Notes: generated from the letters alone by a model not told the origin. DNA of 64,000 nt from Nocardia aurea (GCF_003123685.1 NZ_QCYJ01000005.1:620001-684000), one strand, 5' to 3'. Shown: positions 53,381-62,242, numbered from the stretch's first letter. Made by a program: numbers and translations.

Positions 53381-54232
53381 TCATGGGCGGTCAGCGTGTC
53401 CGGTGGATTCTCGATGGTCGCCGGCGCGGCGGGCGGTGACCAGCCAGGCGCGGGAGTCGAATCGGACACCGTCGTCGGTCAGGTGCGCGGAGAGTTCTCG
53501 GCGCAGGCGCTGCGTCGCGCGCGCGGCGGCGTCGGGGTCCAGTCGCCGCGATATCTCGCCGGTGCAGCTGAATCCGCGGACCCAGTCGAGGGCGGTGTCC
53601 ACATCGGGACCGTAGTGGACCGGTTCGTCGACGTCGGCGAAGGTGATGTCGACGAATCCCGCGGCGTCCAGGACGCGCCGCACGGTCGAGGGATCGGCCA
53701 GTGCGAACGGGTCGGGTCCGGTGGTCGCGGTCAGCGCTCGATCGGATCCGGCGAGGGCCCGGCGGATTGCGACATCCCACTCGTTGCGCTCACCGGATTG
53801 CCAGACCACCATCACCAGGCGTCCGGCCGGGCGCAGTGCCCGGCCGATATTGGTGAACGCGACGATCGGGTCGTCGAAGAACATCGTGCCGAATCTGCTG
53901 ATCGCCAGGTCGAAGTACCCCTGTGGGAAACGGTGGACCTGGGCGTCGGCGTGGTCGAAGGTGAGGTTTTCCAGGCTCGCGACGCGGGCGAGGTCGCGGG
54001 CACGGGCGATGGCTGGCGCCGAGATATCGACGCCGTACGCGCTGCCGGTCCGGGCCGCGCGTGCGGCCTCGCGGGTGGTCTGTCCGGCTCCGCAGCCGAT
54101 GTCGACGACGTGATCGTCGGGCTGGATATCGCAGGCGCGCAGTAGTACGCGGGTGTGGTCGCGCAGTTCGGCGTCGTAGCCGCCGGGCGCGAGCGTGTCT
54201 TCGCTCTCGGAACGTCGGTTGTCAGCGCTCAA
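53381..54232 (-). CDS. Class I SAM-dependent methyltransferase
   Basis: The 283-residue methyltransferase has motif I VVDIGCGAGQTTREAA, GVDISAPAIARAR, DHADAQVH and SRFGTMFFDDPIVAFTN. It resembles UbiE/ArsM-like small-molecule methyltransferases. The likely start is a TTG at 54232 that overlaps the end of the upstream hydrolase gene, with AAGGA 8 nt before it, so the two are translationally coupled. Confidence 0.8.
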   Translation of the reverse strand: MSADNRRSESEDTLAPGGYDAELRDHTRVLLRACDIQPDDHVVDIGCGAGQTTREAARAARTGSAYGVDISAPAIARARDLARVASLENLTFDHADAQVHRFPQGYFDLAISRFGTMFFDDPIVAFTNIGRALRPAGRLVMVVWQSGERNEWDVAIRRALAGSDRALTATTGPDPFALADPSTVRRVLDAAGFVDITFADVDEPVHYGPDVDTALDWVRGFSCTGEISRRLDPDAAARATQRLRRELSAHLTDDGVRFDSRAWLVTARRAGDHRESTGHADRP

Positions 54233-54896
54233 CGAGCAATCCTTGTTCGCGGGCGTACGCCTCGAGACGGTCGGCGAGTTCGCGCGGACGGCTCAGCGCC
54301 GGGGTGTGCCCACCGTCGATCTCGTCGGGGACGATGCCGAGGCGTTCCATGGCGACGCGGCGAAGATAGCGGGGCGGAAACAATCGGTCGTCGCGACAGA
54401 TCAGGACTCGCGTGGGGATTTCGGGCCAGGCCCGCAGCGGTGACGGTCCGCCGAGCCCGGCCTCGGACTGGTCGCGGCCGCGTCTCAGCGCTTCGGCGGC
54501 CAGTTCCGGTGGGACATCCTGGTAGAACAGGTCGACGGCATTGCCGTAGTGCCCCTTCTCCTCCTCGCCGTAGCCCGTATGGGCCCAGTAGTCGGCGGGA
54601 GTCTCCGACGGTGCGGGGATCATGGGCGCGACCAGGACGAGCAGTTTCGCGCGCACGCGATCGCAGACGAGCGGTGCGATGAAGCCACCGAGCGATTGCG
54701 CGACGACGACCGGATCGGACCTGTCGCCGACCGCCTCGACCACGGTGTCCGCGTATTCGGACAGACCTGCCGAATCGTCCTCGCACGGAAGGTCGGGGGC
54801 GACGGAGTCGTGACCGCGCGCCCGCAGTTCGGCGATGACCAGATGCCAGTACCAGCCGACGTCGCCCGCCCCGTGGATCAAGACGAATGTGGCCAC
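54222..54896 (-). CDS. Alpha/beta hydrolase (HNL/MES-like)
   Basis: The 224-residue hydrolase has the oxyanion segment LIHGAGDVGWYW, nucleophile elbow AQSLGGF, acid in ICRDDRLF and histidine in GGHTPALSRP. It resembles small esterases of the methylesterase/hydroxynitrile-lyase group. GTG start with GAGAGG upstream. It is the first gene of a two-gene operon with the methyltransferase. Confidence 0.82.
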   Translation of the reverse strand: MATFVLIHGAGDVGWYWHLVIAELRARGHDSVAPDLPCEDDSAGLSEYADTVVEAVGDRSDPVVVAQSLGGFIAPLVCDRVRAKLLVLVAPMIPAPSETPADYWAHTGYGEEEKGHYGNAVDLFYQDVPPELAAEALRRGRDQSEAGLGGPSPLRAWPEIPTRVLICRDDRLFPPRYLRRVAMERLGIVPDEIDGGHTPALSRPRELADRLEAYAREQGLLVER

Positions 54897-55157
54897 GTGA
54901 CCTCTCTCCCGTTGCTCGGATCGATTCGGACCGCCATCGGAACCGGTACGGACATGCCGTGGTTCGCGTTCCGGCGTGGCGTCGATCGACGACATCGACA
55001 TTCTCGGCGGCGTCACCCGGTTCGTCCAGGGTGCCGGACGGTGGTCGTCATCGGTGGGTTCTCGTGCTGGTTCTGGTATTTCGCCCGCCTCTGTTCCGTC
55101 AGGGCGTCCAGGCTCGATGACACAGGGAGCACAGGGAATCGGTACGAGGGCGCAAAC
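54897..55157. other. Intergenic region without a gene
   Basis: The spacer between the hydrolase start and the etfD terminator holds no ribosome-site-supported frame. Confidence 0.4.
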
Positions 55158-55200
55158 GCCGATCGGCTCGGATTCGCGGTGCGAACCCGAGCCGATCGGC
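55158..55200 (-). terminator. Terminator hairpin of etfD
   Basis: A perfect 14-bp stem, 55158-55171 with 55187-55200, lies 17 nt beyond the etfD stop. Confidence 0.8.
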
Positions 55201-55217
55201 GTGGCTGTACTACTTAC

Positions 55218-58200
55218 TCAGTTCTTACGGCCCGGGGCTTTGGCTCCGGACTTGAAGCCGAGTCCGCCCGGTTTGGCGGTCGGCGGAGCGACGGGCGGGG
55301 TGCCGTTGCTCGAAGCGGGCTTCTCCTCGGCGGGTTCCGTTGCCGCCTCGGTGGTCGCCGGTTCGGGATCGGCGGGGGCAGCCGGTTCGGCGGGAGCCGC
55401 CGGTGTCGCCTCGGATTCGGTGGGAGCCGGTGCCGTCGCGGATTCGGCCGGTGCCGCTGCCGCCGCGCCCGGCGCCTTGGGACCGGGCCGCTTGAACCCG
55501 GACTTCATGGCGAGACCCTTGGCGGCGACCGTCGGCTTGATCTCCTCGGTCTCCGAGGCCGCCCGGGTCGCGGCCGATTCCTCAGCGACCGATTCGGGGG
55601 CCGGTTCCGGTGCCGTGGTTGCCGCGGGGGCGGCCGGAGCCTTCGCCCCGGGCGCCTTGGCCGCACCCTTCATACCCAGGCCGCCACCCGGCGCCTTGGC
55701 GCCGCCCTTCATACCCAGGCCCTTGACCGGCGGTGCCGCGGGAGCCTCGGCCGCCTGCGCGGCTTCGGCGGGCGCGGCTTCGGCCGCGGGAGCCTTGGCG
55801 CCCGGCGCCTTCGCCGCACCCTTCATGCCCAGCCCGCCACCGGGTGCTTTGGCCGCACCCTTCATGCCGAGCCCCTTCACGGGCGGCGCTGCCGGAGCTT
55901 CGGCGGCCTCCGGTGCGGCTTTCGCCCCGGGCGCTTTCGCCGCGCCTTTCATGCCGAGTCCGCCACCGGGCGCCTTCGCGGCGCCCTTCATGCCCAGACC
56001 CTTGGCAGGCGCCGGTGCTTCGGCGGGTGCTTCTTCGGCCTTCGCGCCCGGCGCTTTCGCCGCGCCCTTCATACCGAGTCCGCCGGGCGCCTTGCCGCCG
56101 CCCTTCATGCCGAGTCCGCCGCCGGGCGCCTTGCCGCCCTTCATCGCGAGACCGTTGGCCGCAGGCGCCGCCTTGGTCGCGGCGGGCGATGCGGTCTGCT
56201 CGGCGACGGGTTCGGGCTCCGCCTCCGGTTCGGGCTCGGGTTCGGCCTTGGGCTCCTGGATGACGACCAGGTTCTCGCTGAGCACCGACGCTTCGACGCG
56301 GTCGATCGAGTCGAGCATCAGCTGCGCGACGTCGACGACCTCGACGCCTTCGCCTTCGCCCTGCTCCTGGCGCGCGGTCACACCGTCGGTGAGCATCACG
56401 CGGCAGAACGGGCAGCCGGTGGCGATCTTCTTGGGCGAGGTGGACAGCGCCTCGTCGACGCGATCGATATTGATGCGCTTGCCGAGTTGCTCTTCCATCC
56501 ACATGCGCGCACCACCGGCGCCACAGCACATGGAACGTTCGCCGTGGCGCGGCATCTCGATGAGGGTGGAGCCGGACGCCGCCATCAGCTCACGCGGCGC
56601 GTTGTAGACCTTGTTGTGACGGCCCAGGTAGCAGGGATCGTGGTAGGTCACGTTCTGCGAGACCGTGGCGACCGGGATCAGCTTCTTCTGCCGCACGAGG
56701 CGGTTGAGCAACTGGGTGTGGTGCACCACTTCGTAGTTGCCGCCGACCTGCGGGTACTCGTTGTTGAGCGCGTTGAAGCAGTGCGCGCAGGTGACGACGA
56801 TCTTCTTCTTGCTCTGTTCGACGCCGTCGAAGACCGAATTCAGCACCTCGATGTTCTGCGCGGCGAGCTGCTGGAACAGGAATTCGTTGCCCGCGCGACG
56901 CGCGGAGTCACCGGTGCAGGTCTCCTCCGCCCCGAGCACCATGAATTTAGTGCCCGCGGTGGCGAGGAGTTCGGCGACGGCCTTCGTGGTCTTCTTGGCA
57001 CGGTCCTCGTAGGCACCCGCGCAGCCGACCCAGAACAGGTATTCGTATCCGTCGAAGGAATCCGCATCCTTGCCGAAGACCGGGATCTGGAAATCCATCT
57101 CGTTGATCCAGTTGAGCCGATCCTTGGAGTTCTGACCCCAGGGATTGCCCTTGTTCTCGAGATTCTTGAACAGGCCCGCCAGTTCGGACGGGAATTCCGA
57201 TTCGATCAGCACCTGGTAGCGGCGCATATCGATGATGTGGTCGACATGTTCGATATCGACCGGGCACTGCTCGACGCACGCGCCACAGGTGGTGCACGAC
57301 CACAGGACCTCGGGGTCGATGATGCCGCCGATATCCTCGCCGCCGACCAAGGGCCGCTCGGCCTCGGCGCGCGCCGCCTCGGAGATCTTGGCCAGTTTGG
57401 CCTCGTCGGGTTTGCCTTCGGCGTCGACAAGGCCGATCTCGTCGCCGCCCATATCCTTGCGCCCGCCTGCCAGCAGGTACGGGGCCTTGGCGTAGCCGTG
57501 GTCGCGCAGCGACATGATCAGCAGTTTCGGCGACAGCGGCTTACCGGTGTTCCACGCGGGGCACTGCGACTGGCAACGACCGCATTCGGTGCAGGTGGTG
57601 AAGTCGAGAACGCCCTTCCAGGAGAAATCCTCGAACTTTCCGGCGCCGAGGGTGTCGGTGTCGGCGTCGACGTTCTCCATGTCGAGGGCCTTGCCGTTCG
57701 ACATCATCGGCTTGACCGTGCCGAGCGCGACGCCGCCGTCGGCCTCGCGCTTGAAGTAGATGTTCGGGAACGCGGCGAACCGGTGCCAGGCCACACCCCA
57801 CGTCAGGTTGCGGCCGACCAGCAGCAGGAACACGCTGCCCGACATCAGCTTGACGAACGCGAAGACCGAGATCAGCACCGCGCTCTCGGGCAGGATCTTG
57901 GCGACCTGCATCGTGAAGAAGTCGGTGGCGGCGTTGGAGTGGTGGTAGGTGGCGATCTTGCCCGCCTTCACCAGGATCATGCCGAGACCCTCGACCAGGA
58001 CGATCGATTCGATCACGTACGCGGGGCCGAATTTGGAACCGCTGAAGCGCGAGAGCCGGTCGGGCACACGCGGGTGGTTCAACTGGCGGATGACGATCAG
58101 CGTCACGATGCCGACCACTGTGCCGATGCCGAGGACCTCGTCCATCAGGTGGTAGAGCGCCCAGTTTCCGAAGATCGGCCAGTGGAATTCGGGATCGAAA

Positions 58201-58484
58201 GTCTGGCCGTACGCCTCGAAGAACAGGATGAAGCCCGCGAGGAAGCCGATCATCACGAGCCAGTGCGCCCAGCCGACTGTCCGGAATTTGTTCATCCGGG
58301 TGTGGGCGAGGAATTCGATCAGCATCTGCTTGATGCGCGGGAAGAACGGCCGCCAGCGATCGGGAGCGGACTGGCCGACCATGATGGTCCGCGTGATTCC
58401 GCGGACGCCGCCGAAGAACGACGCCCAACACAGGAGGCTGAGCGCCGCCCCAATCGTGCCCAGCGTCAGTGTCAGGGCATTCAT
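55218..58484 (-). CDS. etfD: EtfD: membrane iron-sulfur oxidoreductase of acyl-CoA dehydrogenase electron transfer
   Basis: The 1088-residue protein corresponds to mycobacterial EtfD (Rv0338c), which takes electrons from ETF and passes them to the membrane quinone pool. The N-terminal 240 residues hold about five helices. Two [4Fe-4S] sites follow (CTECGRCQSQCP, Cys298-308; CTTCGACVEQCP, Cys397-407), then two CCG domains (GCAGAYEDRAKK; DPCYLGRHNKVYNAPRELM and CCGAGGARM). From about residue 740 a disordered Ala/Pro/Glu tail carries eleven GLGMKGAAKAPG-like repeats, making it about 200 residues longer than the mycobacterial protein. The ATG at 58484 follows AAAGG. Confidence 0.93.
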   Translation of the reverse strand: MNALTLTLGTIGAALSLLCWASFFGGVRGITRTIMVGQSAPDRWRPFFPRIKQMLIEFLAHTRMNKFRTVGWAHWLVMIGFLAGFILFFEAYGQTFDPEFHWPIFGNWALYHLMDEVLGIGTVVGIVTLIVIRQLNHPRVPDRLSRFSGSKFGPAYVIESIVLVEGLGMILVKAGKIATYHHSNAATDFFTMQVAKILPESAVLISVFAFVKLMSGSVFLLLVGRNLTWGVAWHRFAAFPNIYFKREADGGVALGTVKPMMSNGKALDMENVDADTDTLGAGKFEDFSWKGVLDFTTCTECGRCQSQCPAWNTGKPLSPKLLIMSLRDHGYAKAPYLLAGGRKDMGGDEIGLVDAEGKPDEAKLAKISEAARAEAERPLVGGEDIGGIIDPEVLWSCTTCGACVEQCPVDIEHVDHIIDMRRYQVLIESEFPSELAGLFKNLENKGNPWGQNSKDRLNWINEMDFQIPVFGKDADSFDGYEYLFWVGCAGAYEDRAKKTTKAVAELLATAGTKFMVLGAEETCTGDSARRAGNEFLFQQLAAQNIEVLNSVFDGVEQSKKKIVVTCAHCFNALNNEYPQVGGNYEVVHHTQLLNRLVRQKKLIPVATVSQNVTYHDPCYLGRHNKVYNAPRELMAASGSTLIEMPRHGERSMCCGAGGARMWMEEQLGKRINIDRVDEALSTSPKKIATGCPFCRVMLTDGVTARQEQGEGEGVEVVDVAQLMLDSIDRVEASVLSENLVVIQEPKAEPEPEPEAEPEPVAEQTASPAATKAAPAANGLAMKGGKAPGGGLGMKGGGKAPGGLGMKGAAKAPGAKAEEAPAEAPAPAKGLGMKGAAKAPGGGLGMKGAAKAPGAKAAPEAAEAPAAPPVKGLGMKGAAKAPGGGLGMKGAAKAPGAKAPAAEAAPAEAAQAAEAPAAPPVKGLGMKGGAKAPGGGLGMKGAAKAPGAKAPAAPAATTAPEPAPESVAEESAATRAASETEEIKPTVAAKGLAMKSGFKRPGPKAPGAAAAAPAESATAPAPTESEATPAAPAEPAAPADPEPATTEAATEPAEEKPASSNGTPPVAPPTAKPGGLGFKSGAKAPGRKN

Positions 58485-58555
58485 GTCGCGACCTTTCTCT
58501 AGAGGCAACACGAGTGGTCGAGGTCGGCTGTGCCGCCGACTCGGTTGGCTCGTAT

Positions 58556-58587
58556 CGTAACCGCCGGTAAGTTACTCACCAGTAACT
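58556..58587. promoter_or_regulatory. Operator-like dyads upstream of etfD
   Basis: AGTTACT (58570-58576) and AGTAACT (58581-58587) are perfect arms around CACC. Directly beside them, GTAACCGCCGGTAA (58557-58570) adds two further TTAC/GTAA half-sites. The arrangement mirrors the tandem dyads before fadE5. Confidence 0.65.
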
Positions 58588-58656
58588 ATATGCCCCATCG
58601 TACGATCGGGATTTGGTTGTTATCCCCGTACGCTGGGGCTTGACCCGGAATTTACC

Positions 58657-58672
58657 TGTGTGGAACATCACA
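58657..58672. promoter_or_regulatory. CRP/GlxR-like site
   Basis: TGTG-N8-CACA, inside a 6-bp dyad CCTGTG/CACAGG, fits the cAMP-receptor-protein consensus of mycobacteria and corynebacteria. It sits between etfD and the divergent 58947 gene and could act on either. Confidence 0.5.
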
Positions 58673-58946
58673 GGAAGTCATTCGGAAGCCGTGAGTGCGC
58701 GGAGGTTTCTCACCGTAAAGTGCGAGGACATGTGTCCGAACGGTTAGGACAGGCTTACTCTCATTGGCGGGTAATGGATCTCGCATCTCGGGACCGATTC
58801 GACTAGGCTCAGCTCGTTCTGTTTGCTGTGCTCGTATTCACACTGCTCGGGGAGAATCCGGAAGGGCCGACCACCTCTCGGATTGAATGAGCTCTCGCGT
58901 GACGAAAACGAGCTGCCACAACTCTGATGATGGATTGGAAAACCGA

Positions 58947-59705
58947 ATGAACCTCCGCAGGACCACCGCGGCGGCCACGCTGGTCATCGGCGCGATGACC
59001 GTGGGCATCGGCACCTCGCACGCCGATCCCGCACCGGCGCCCGCCGCTGAAGAAGGCATCAACTACTCCGTCAAGCTGGTCGACAAGGTCGTCGTCGCGA
59101 CGCTTCGTGGGGGAACCTTCGCGCTGACGCAGAAGGACGGCGCGACGCCGGACGCTCCGAAGGTCGACGTCGTCGATGTCAAGGACGACAAGGGCAACGT
59201 CGTCATCAGCCTGCCGCTGGAATTCGATGCCGCAGGCACCGAGATCCCGGTCAAGCCCGAGGTCAAGAAGGACGGCACCGTCCTCGAGGTCACCCCGCAG
59301 AAGCCCGCGAACCTGCGCCTGGACGCGCCGGTCGCGCCCAAGGCGGTTTCCGCGCAGCCGATCGCCTCGGCCAACGAGAACCAGCGGGCCCAGAACGACT
59401 TCGCCAGCAAGTTCGGCATCGGCACCGCCATCGGCGGCTTCGTCGGTACCGCTGTCGGCGCGGTCATCGGCTGTGTCGTCACCCTGGTCGCCGGCTGCGT
59501 GCCGGGCCTGGTGACCGGCGCGGGCGTCGGCGGCATCCTGGGCACCATCGCCATCGGCGGACCGACCCTGGTCGCCGCGGGCGTCGAGCTCATCAACGTG
59601 ATGCAGGCCGAGGCCGACACCACCCAGTGGTCGGACAAGAAGCCGGCCGAAGCCCCCAAGGCGGCCTCGGGGGAGGCCCCCAAGGTGGCCGACGCCCCGA
59701 AGTAA
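58947..59705 (+). CDS. Secreted protein with beta-rich domain and glycine-zipper hairpin (family copy 3)
   Basis: The 252-residue protein has a signal peptide (NLRRTTAAATLVIGAMTVGI, cleaved after SHA), a beta-rich domain (VVVATLRGGTFALTQKDG, GNVVISLPLEFDAAG), a Gly-rich hydrophobic hairpin (IGTAIGGFVGTAVGAVIGC, GLVTGAGVGGILGTIAIGG) and a charged Ala/Pro/Lys tail. It shares its layout with the proteins at 35629 and 36991. Two cysteines lie in the hairpin here rather than at the C-terminus. The ATG at 58947 has only a weak ribosome site. Confidence 0.75.
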   Translation: MNLRRTTAAATLVIGAMTVGIGTSHADPAPAPAAEEGINYSVKLVDKVVVATLRGGTFALTQKDGATPDAPKVDVVDVKDDKGNVVISLPLEFDAAGTEIPVKPEVKKDGTVLEVTPQKPANLRLDAPVAPKAVSAQPIASANENQRAQNDFASKFGIGTAIGGFVGTAVGAVIGCVVTLVAGCVPGLVTGAGVGGILGTIAIGGPTLVAAGVELINVMQAEADTTQWSDKKPAEAPKAASGEAPKVADAPK

Positions 59706-59728
59706 TCTTTCGGACGCAATTCATCGCA

Positions 59729-59765
59729 CCGATCGGCCCGTTCCCGCTGGGGACGGGCCGATCGG
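59729..59765. terminator. Bidirectional terminator hairpin
   Basis: A 13-bp perfect stem CCGATCGGCCCGT/ACGGGCCGATCGG lies between convergent genes, ending 4 nt before the NRDE gene stop. Confidence 0.85.
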
Positions 59766-59769
59766 CGTT

Positions 59770-60660
59770 CTAGGCCGTCGCCCTCGCCCCGCCCATCGGC
59801 ACGGTGCCGCGAAACGCCGCTTCGCCCTGCGGGTTGCCGAGTCTGCCGAACGAGCGCTCGGCCATGTCGAATGTCCCGTCCTCGCGTACGAGCAGGACCG
59901 TGCTCGCCCGCGTCCCGTGTACCGGGTGGGCGATGAATCTGGCCGAGAGCGCGCGTTCGTCGTCCAGCGGAACCCCGGTGTGCGGCAGCGCTTCGTCGGG
60001 CGCCTGGACCGGATCGGCCAGCACCTCGAAATAGTCGTCGAGGGAACCGGGTTCGGATTCGACGACCTTGCGCAGCCCGGCGAGGCCGTTGCGCACCTTC
60101 GGCCAGATCGGGCGCGCCGCCTCCGGTTCGGCCGACGGGCCGAGGGCCGCGGAGGTGACGAAGGTGCCGTTGGACAGGCCGTGGAAACCGGGAGTCAGCT
60201 CGCGGGGCGGTGCGGCGCTGCGGTTGGAATGCCACCACAGCCGCTCGAGATCGGAAACCACGACGTTGTATCCGTTGTAGTCGTCGGGAGCCGCGGCGAC
60301 GTCTTCGAGGTACCGGCGTGGGTCGGGGAATTCGCCGTGCGCGCCGCGATCGGAGAGTCCGCGCAGAAAATCCATCAGCAGTGCGCCGCGGGAGCGGGCG
60401 TCGGCGCGCTGGTCGTCCGGATTGCGGACGTTGGTGACCGCGGTGAATCGGGCGTGCCGCTCGTTCAGCCCGAGCCAGGTGCCGGGCGGATCGGTGTCGG
60501 AGACGCCCTGCGCGCCGATGTCACGGCCGGCGAGTACCCCCGGCACCTCGGTCCAGCGCCGCATCGACTCGGTCGGCCGGGTGTAGTACTCGTCCCGATT
60601 GGCCGCGACGATCAGCCGATAGTCCGGGTGCGCGCGCCAACCGATCAACACCAAACACAT
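59770..60660 (-). CDS. NRDE (TANGO2-like) family protein
   Basis: The 296-residue protein begins MCLVLIGW and carries the defining ANRDEYYTRP motif, followed by GTWLGLNERHARFTAVTN and GYNVVVSDLERLWWHSNR. NRDE/TANGO2 proteins adopt an Ntn-hydrolase-like fold; the N-terminal cysteine after Met could be catalytic. Human TANGO2 is linked to haem or lipid trafficking; bacterial roles are unclear. Confidence 0.88.
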   Translation of the reverse strand: MCLVLIGWRAHPDYRLIVAANRDEYYTRPTESMRRWTEVPGVLAGRDIGAQGVSDTDPPGTWLGLNERHARFTAVTNVRNPDDQRADARSRGALLMDFLRGLSDRGAHGEFPDPRRYLEDVAAAPDDYNGYNVVVSDLERLWWHSNRSAAPPRELTPGFHGLSNGTFVTSAALGPSAEPEAARPIWPKVRNGLAGLRKVVESEPGSLDDYFEVLADPVQAPDEALPHTGVPLDDERALSARFIAHPVHGTRASTVLLVREDGTFDMAERSFGRLGNPQGEAAFRGTVPMGGARATA

Positions 60661-60755
60661 ACGGTCCAGAATGCCCCACCGGGGCGGTCGACGGCACCGG
60701 ATCGCAGCGCGTTCAGGCTGCGTAAGGGCAGTGGAAACCTGCCGTGGAACAGCGA

Positions 60756-60788
60756 AAAGGCCGGTAGCGACGCGCGCTACCGGCCTTT
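60756..60788 (-). terminator. Terminator hairpin of the first S1 protease gene
   Basis: A 13-bp stem AAAGGCCGGTAGC/GCTACCGGCCTTT, followed on the minus strand by TTTTCGC, lies just past the protease stop. Confidence 0.85.
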
Positions 60789-60802
60789 GTCGTCTGTACT
60801 GA

Positions 60803-62134
60803 TTACTCGGTCCGGACCCGCAGTCCCGGATTGTCCGAGAGGACGACGCTGACCGGCTGCGCGAACAGCTGCGGCACATCGCCGGTGAGGGCGCCGATCA
60901 GGTTGGGGATCGCGCAGATCGGGTAGTCGGCCACCGACGAGGCACTGGAGATGCCGAGCGCCAGCCGACCGGTCACGACCGCGCCGCCGCTGTCACCGGG
61001 CAGGGCGCAGATGTTGGCGGAGAAACTCTGGGTGAGTTCCCGGTCGCCCACCAGGACCGTCTGGTCCACGGCGTTGATCACACCGCAGCTGAAACCGGTG
61101 CGCGTACCCGACTTGCAGACCGGCGCGCCGACGACGGGTGTGCCGACGCCCTCGATCAGGATCGGAGCGGCACCGGGCACCCGGACGCCGTTATTGGTGA
61201 AACGGTCCTTGACCTGGTCGTTGATGCGCACGATCGAGTAGTCCTGCGACCCGAGCACCGACTTCTGGAACACGCCCAGTTGCGCGCCGATCCGCTCGCC
61301 GTTCACCAGTTCGTGCACGGCCGCGGCACGGTCGGTGCCCGCCGACGGCAGATCCGGGTTGCAGTGGCCCGCGGTGATGTTGACGACGTTGCCCGAGCGG
61401 TCGGTGCCGTTGAAGCCGAAGGAGCAGCGCAGCGAGCTGCGACCGGCCACCGAGGCGAAGCCGTCGCCGCCGATGAGCGAGCCGCGATCGGCCGCGCTCG
61501 CGATCTCGTCCGCGGCGGGAAGCGCCTCGCCCGCGATCGGCGGGGCCATCACGATGATCCGGGCGGGATCGATGAAACCGGGCAGCGGCAGTCCGGCCTG
61601 ATCGACCCTGACCGCGATGCTGTTGTTGACGGTGTCGATCACGGCACCGCGCACCAGGTTCGAGATCGCCTCGGGCTGGCCGTCGAGCCAACGCTCGAAC
61701 GCGGTCTTCTCACCGCGCAGCGTGGCCTCGCTCTTGGCGACGTTGCGGACCTCGAAACCGGCCGTCTGCGCCGACTTGCGGGCCTCGTCGGCCCCGGGGC
61801 CCTGGGCTACGGCGACGACAGCCTTGCCCGAGTCGTCCAGCCACGATCCCGCGAAGACCTGGGGGTACTGCCGCTGCGCGGTGGTCGCGAAGGCCGCGAT
61901 CTGCTGTGCCAAGTCGGCGCGACGCAGGTATTCGTCGGGGGAGATCTTCAGATCGCGGGTGACCGCGGCGACCAGTTCGGCGGGCAGCCCCGGCGCCTCG
62001 GCGGGTTCCGCGTTCGCCACGGCGGCGGTGGGTCCGAACAGCAGGATCGCGACCGAGGCCGCGATCACTGACTTCTTGACTCTGGTCCGTCGCACAGCTG
62101 ATCGGAACTGACCTCTACGTGGCAGCAAGAGCAT
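60803..62134 (-). CDS. Secreted S1-family serine protease with alpha-lytic-like propeptide (copy 1)
   Basis: The 443-residue pre-pro-protein has a signal peptide (KKSVIAASVAILLFGPTAAV), a propeptide of roughly 160 residues (LKISPDEYLRRADLAQQIAA, VFAGSWLDD), and a chymotrypsin-like domain with triad His in NITAGHCN, Asp in SQDYSIVRIN and Ser in ALPGDSGGAVV. Three cysteine pairs are likely (RCSFG/GHCN, VCKSG/SCGV, ICALPG/ICAIP). I start at ATG 62134 because TATAGT lies 6 nt upstream, suggesting a leaderless message; a GTG at 62095 is the alternative. Confidence 0.88.
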   Translation of the reverse strand: MLLLPRRGQFRSAVRRTRVKKSVIAASVAILLFGPTAAVANAEPAEAPGLPAELVAAVTRDLKISPDEYLRRADLAQQIAAFATTAQRQYPQVFAGSWLDDSGKAVVAVAQGPGADEARKSAQTAGFEVRNVAKSEATLRGEKTAFERWLDGQPEAISNLVRGAVIDTVNNSIAVRVDQAGLPLPGFIDPARIIVMAPPIAGEALPAADEIASAADRGSLIGGDGFASVAGRSSLRCSFGFNGTDRSGNVVNITAGHCNPDLPSAGTDRAAAVHELVNGERIGAQLGVFQKSVLGSQDYSIVRINDQVKDRFTNNGVRVPGAAPILIEGVGTPVVGAPVCKSGTRTGFSCGVINAVDQTVLVGDRELTQSFSANICALPGDSGGAVVTGRLALGISSASSVADYPICAIPNLIGALTGDVPQLFAQPVSVVLSDNPGLRVRTE

Positions 62135-62140
62135 GCCCAG

Positions 62141-62146
62141 ACTATA
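62141..62146 (-). promoter_or_regulatory. -10 element of the first S1 protease gene
   Basis: TATAGT on the minus strand ends 6 nt before the ATG at 62134, with no ribosome site in between, consistent with leaderless transcription. Confidence 0.5.
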
Positions 62147-62242
62147 TGGGTTCGCGACCGGTATCACTACTCATCCCAAGGTGCGGTAATGCCGGACTCG
62201 GACTCGATCGGCCCGGGTCCGGCGATGGTCATAGGTTCTGTG

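Noticed and set aside
54549..58502. A 1317-codon open frame on the plus strand
   Set aside because: It is the exact antisense of etfD, whose protein has clear Fe-S and CCG motifs; the plus frame is low-complexity Gly/Arg/Leu-rich and has no ribosome site.
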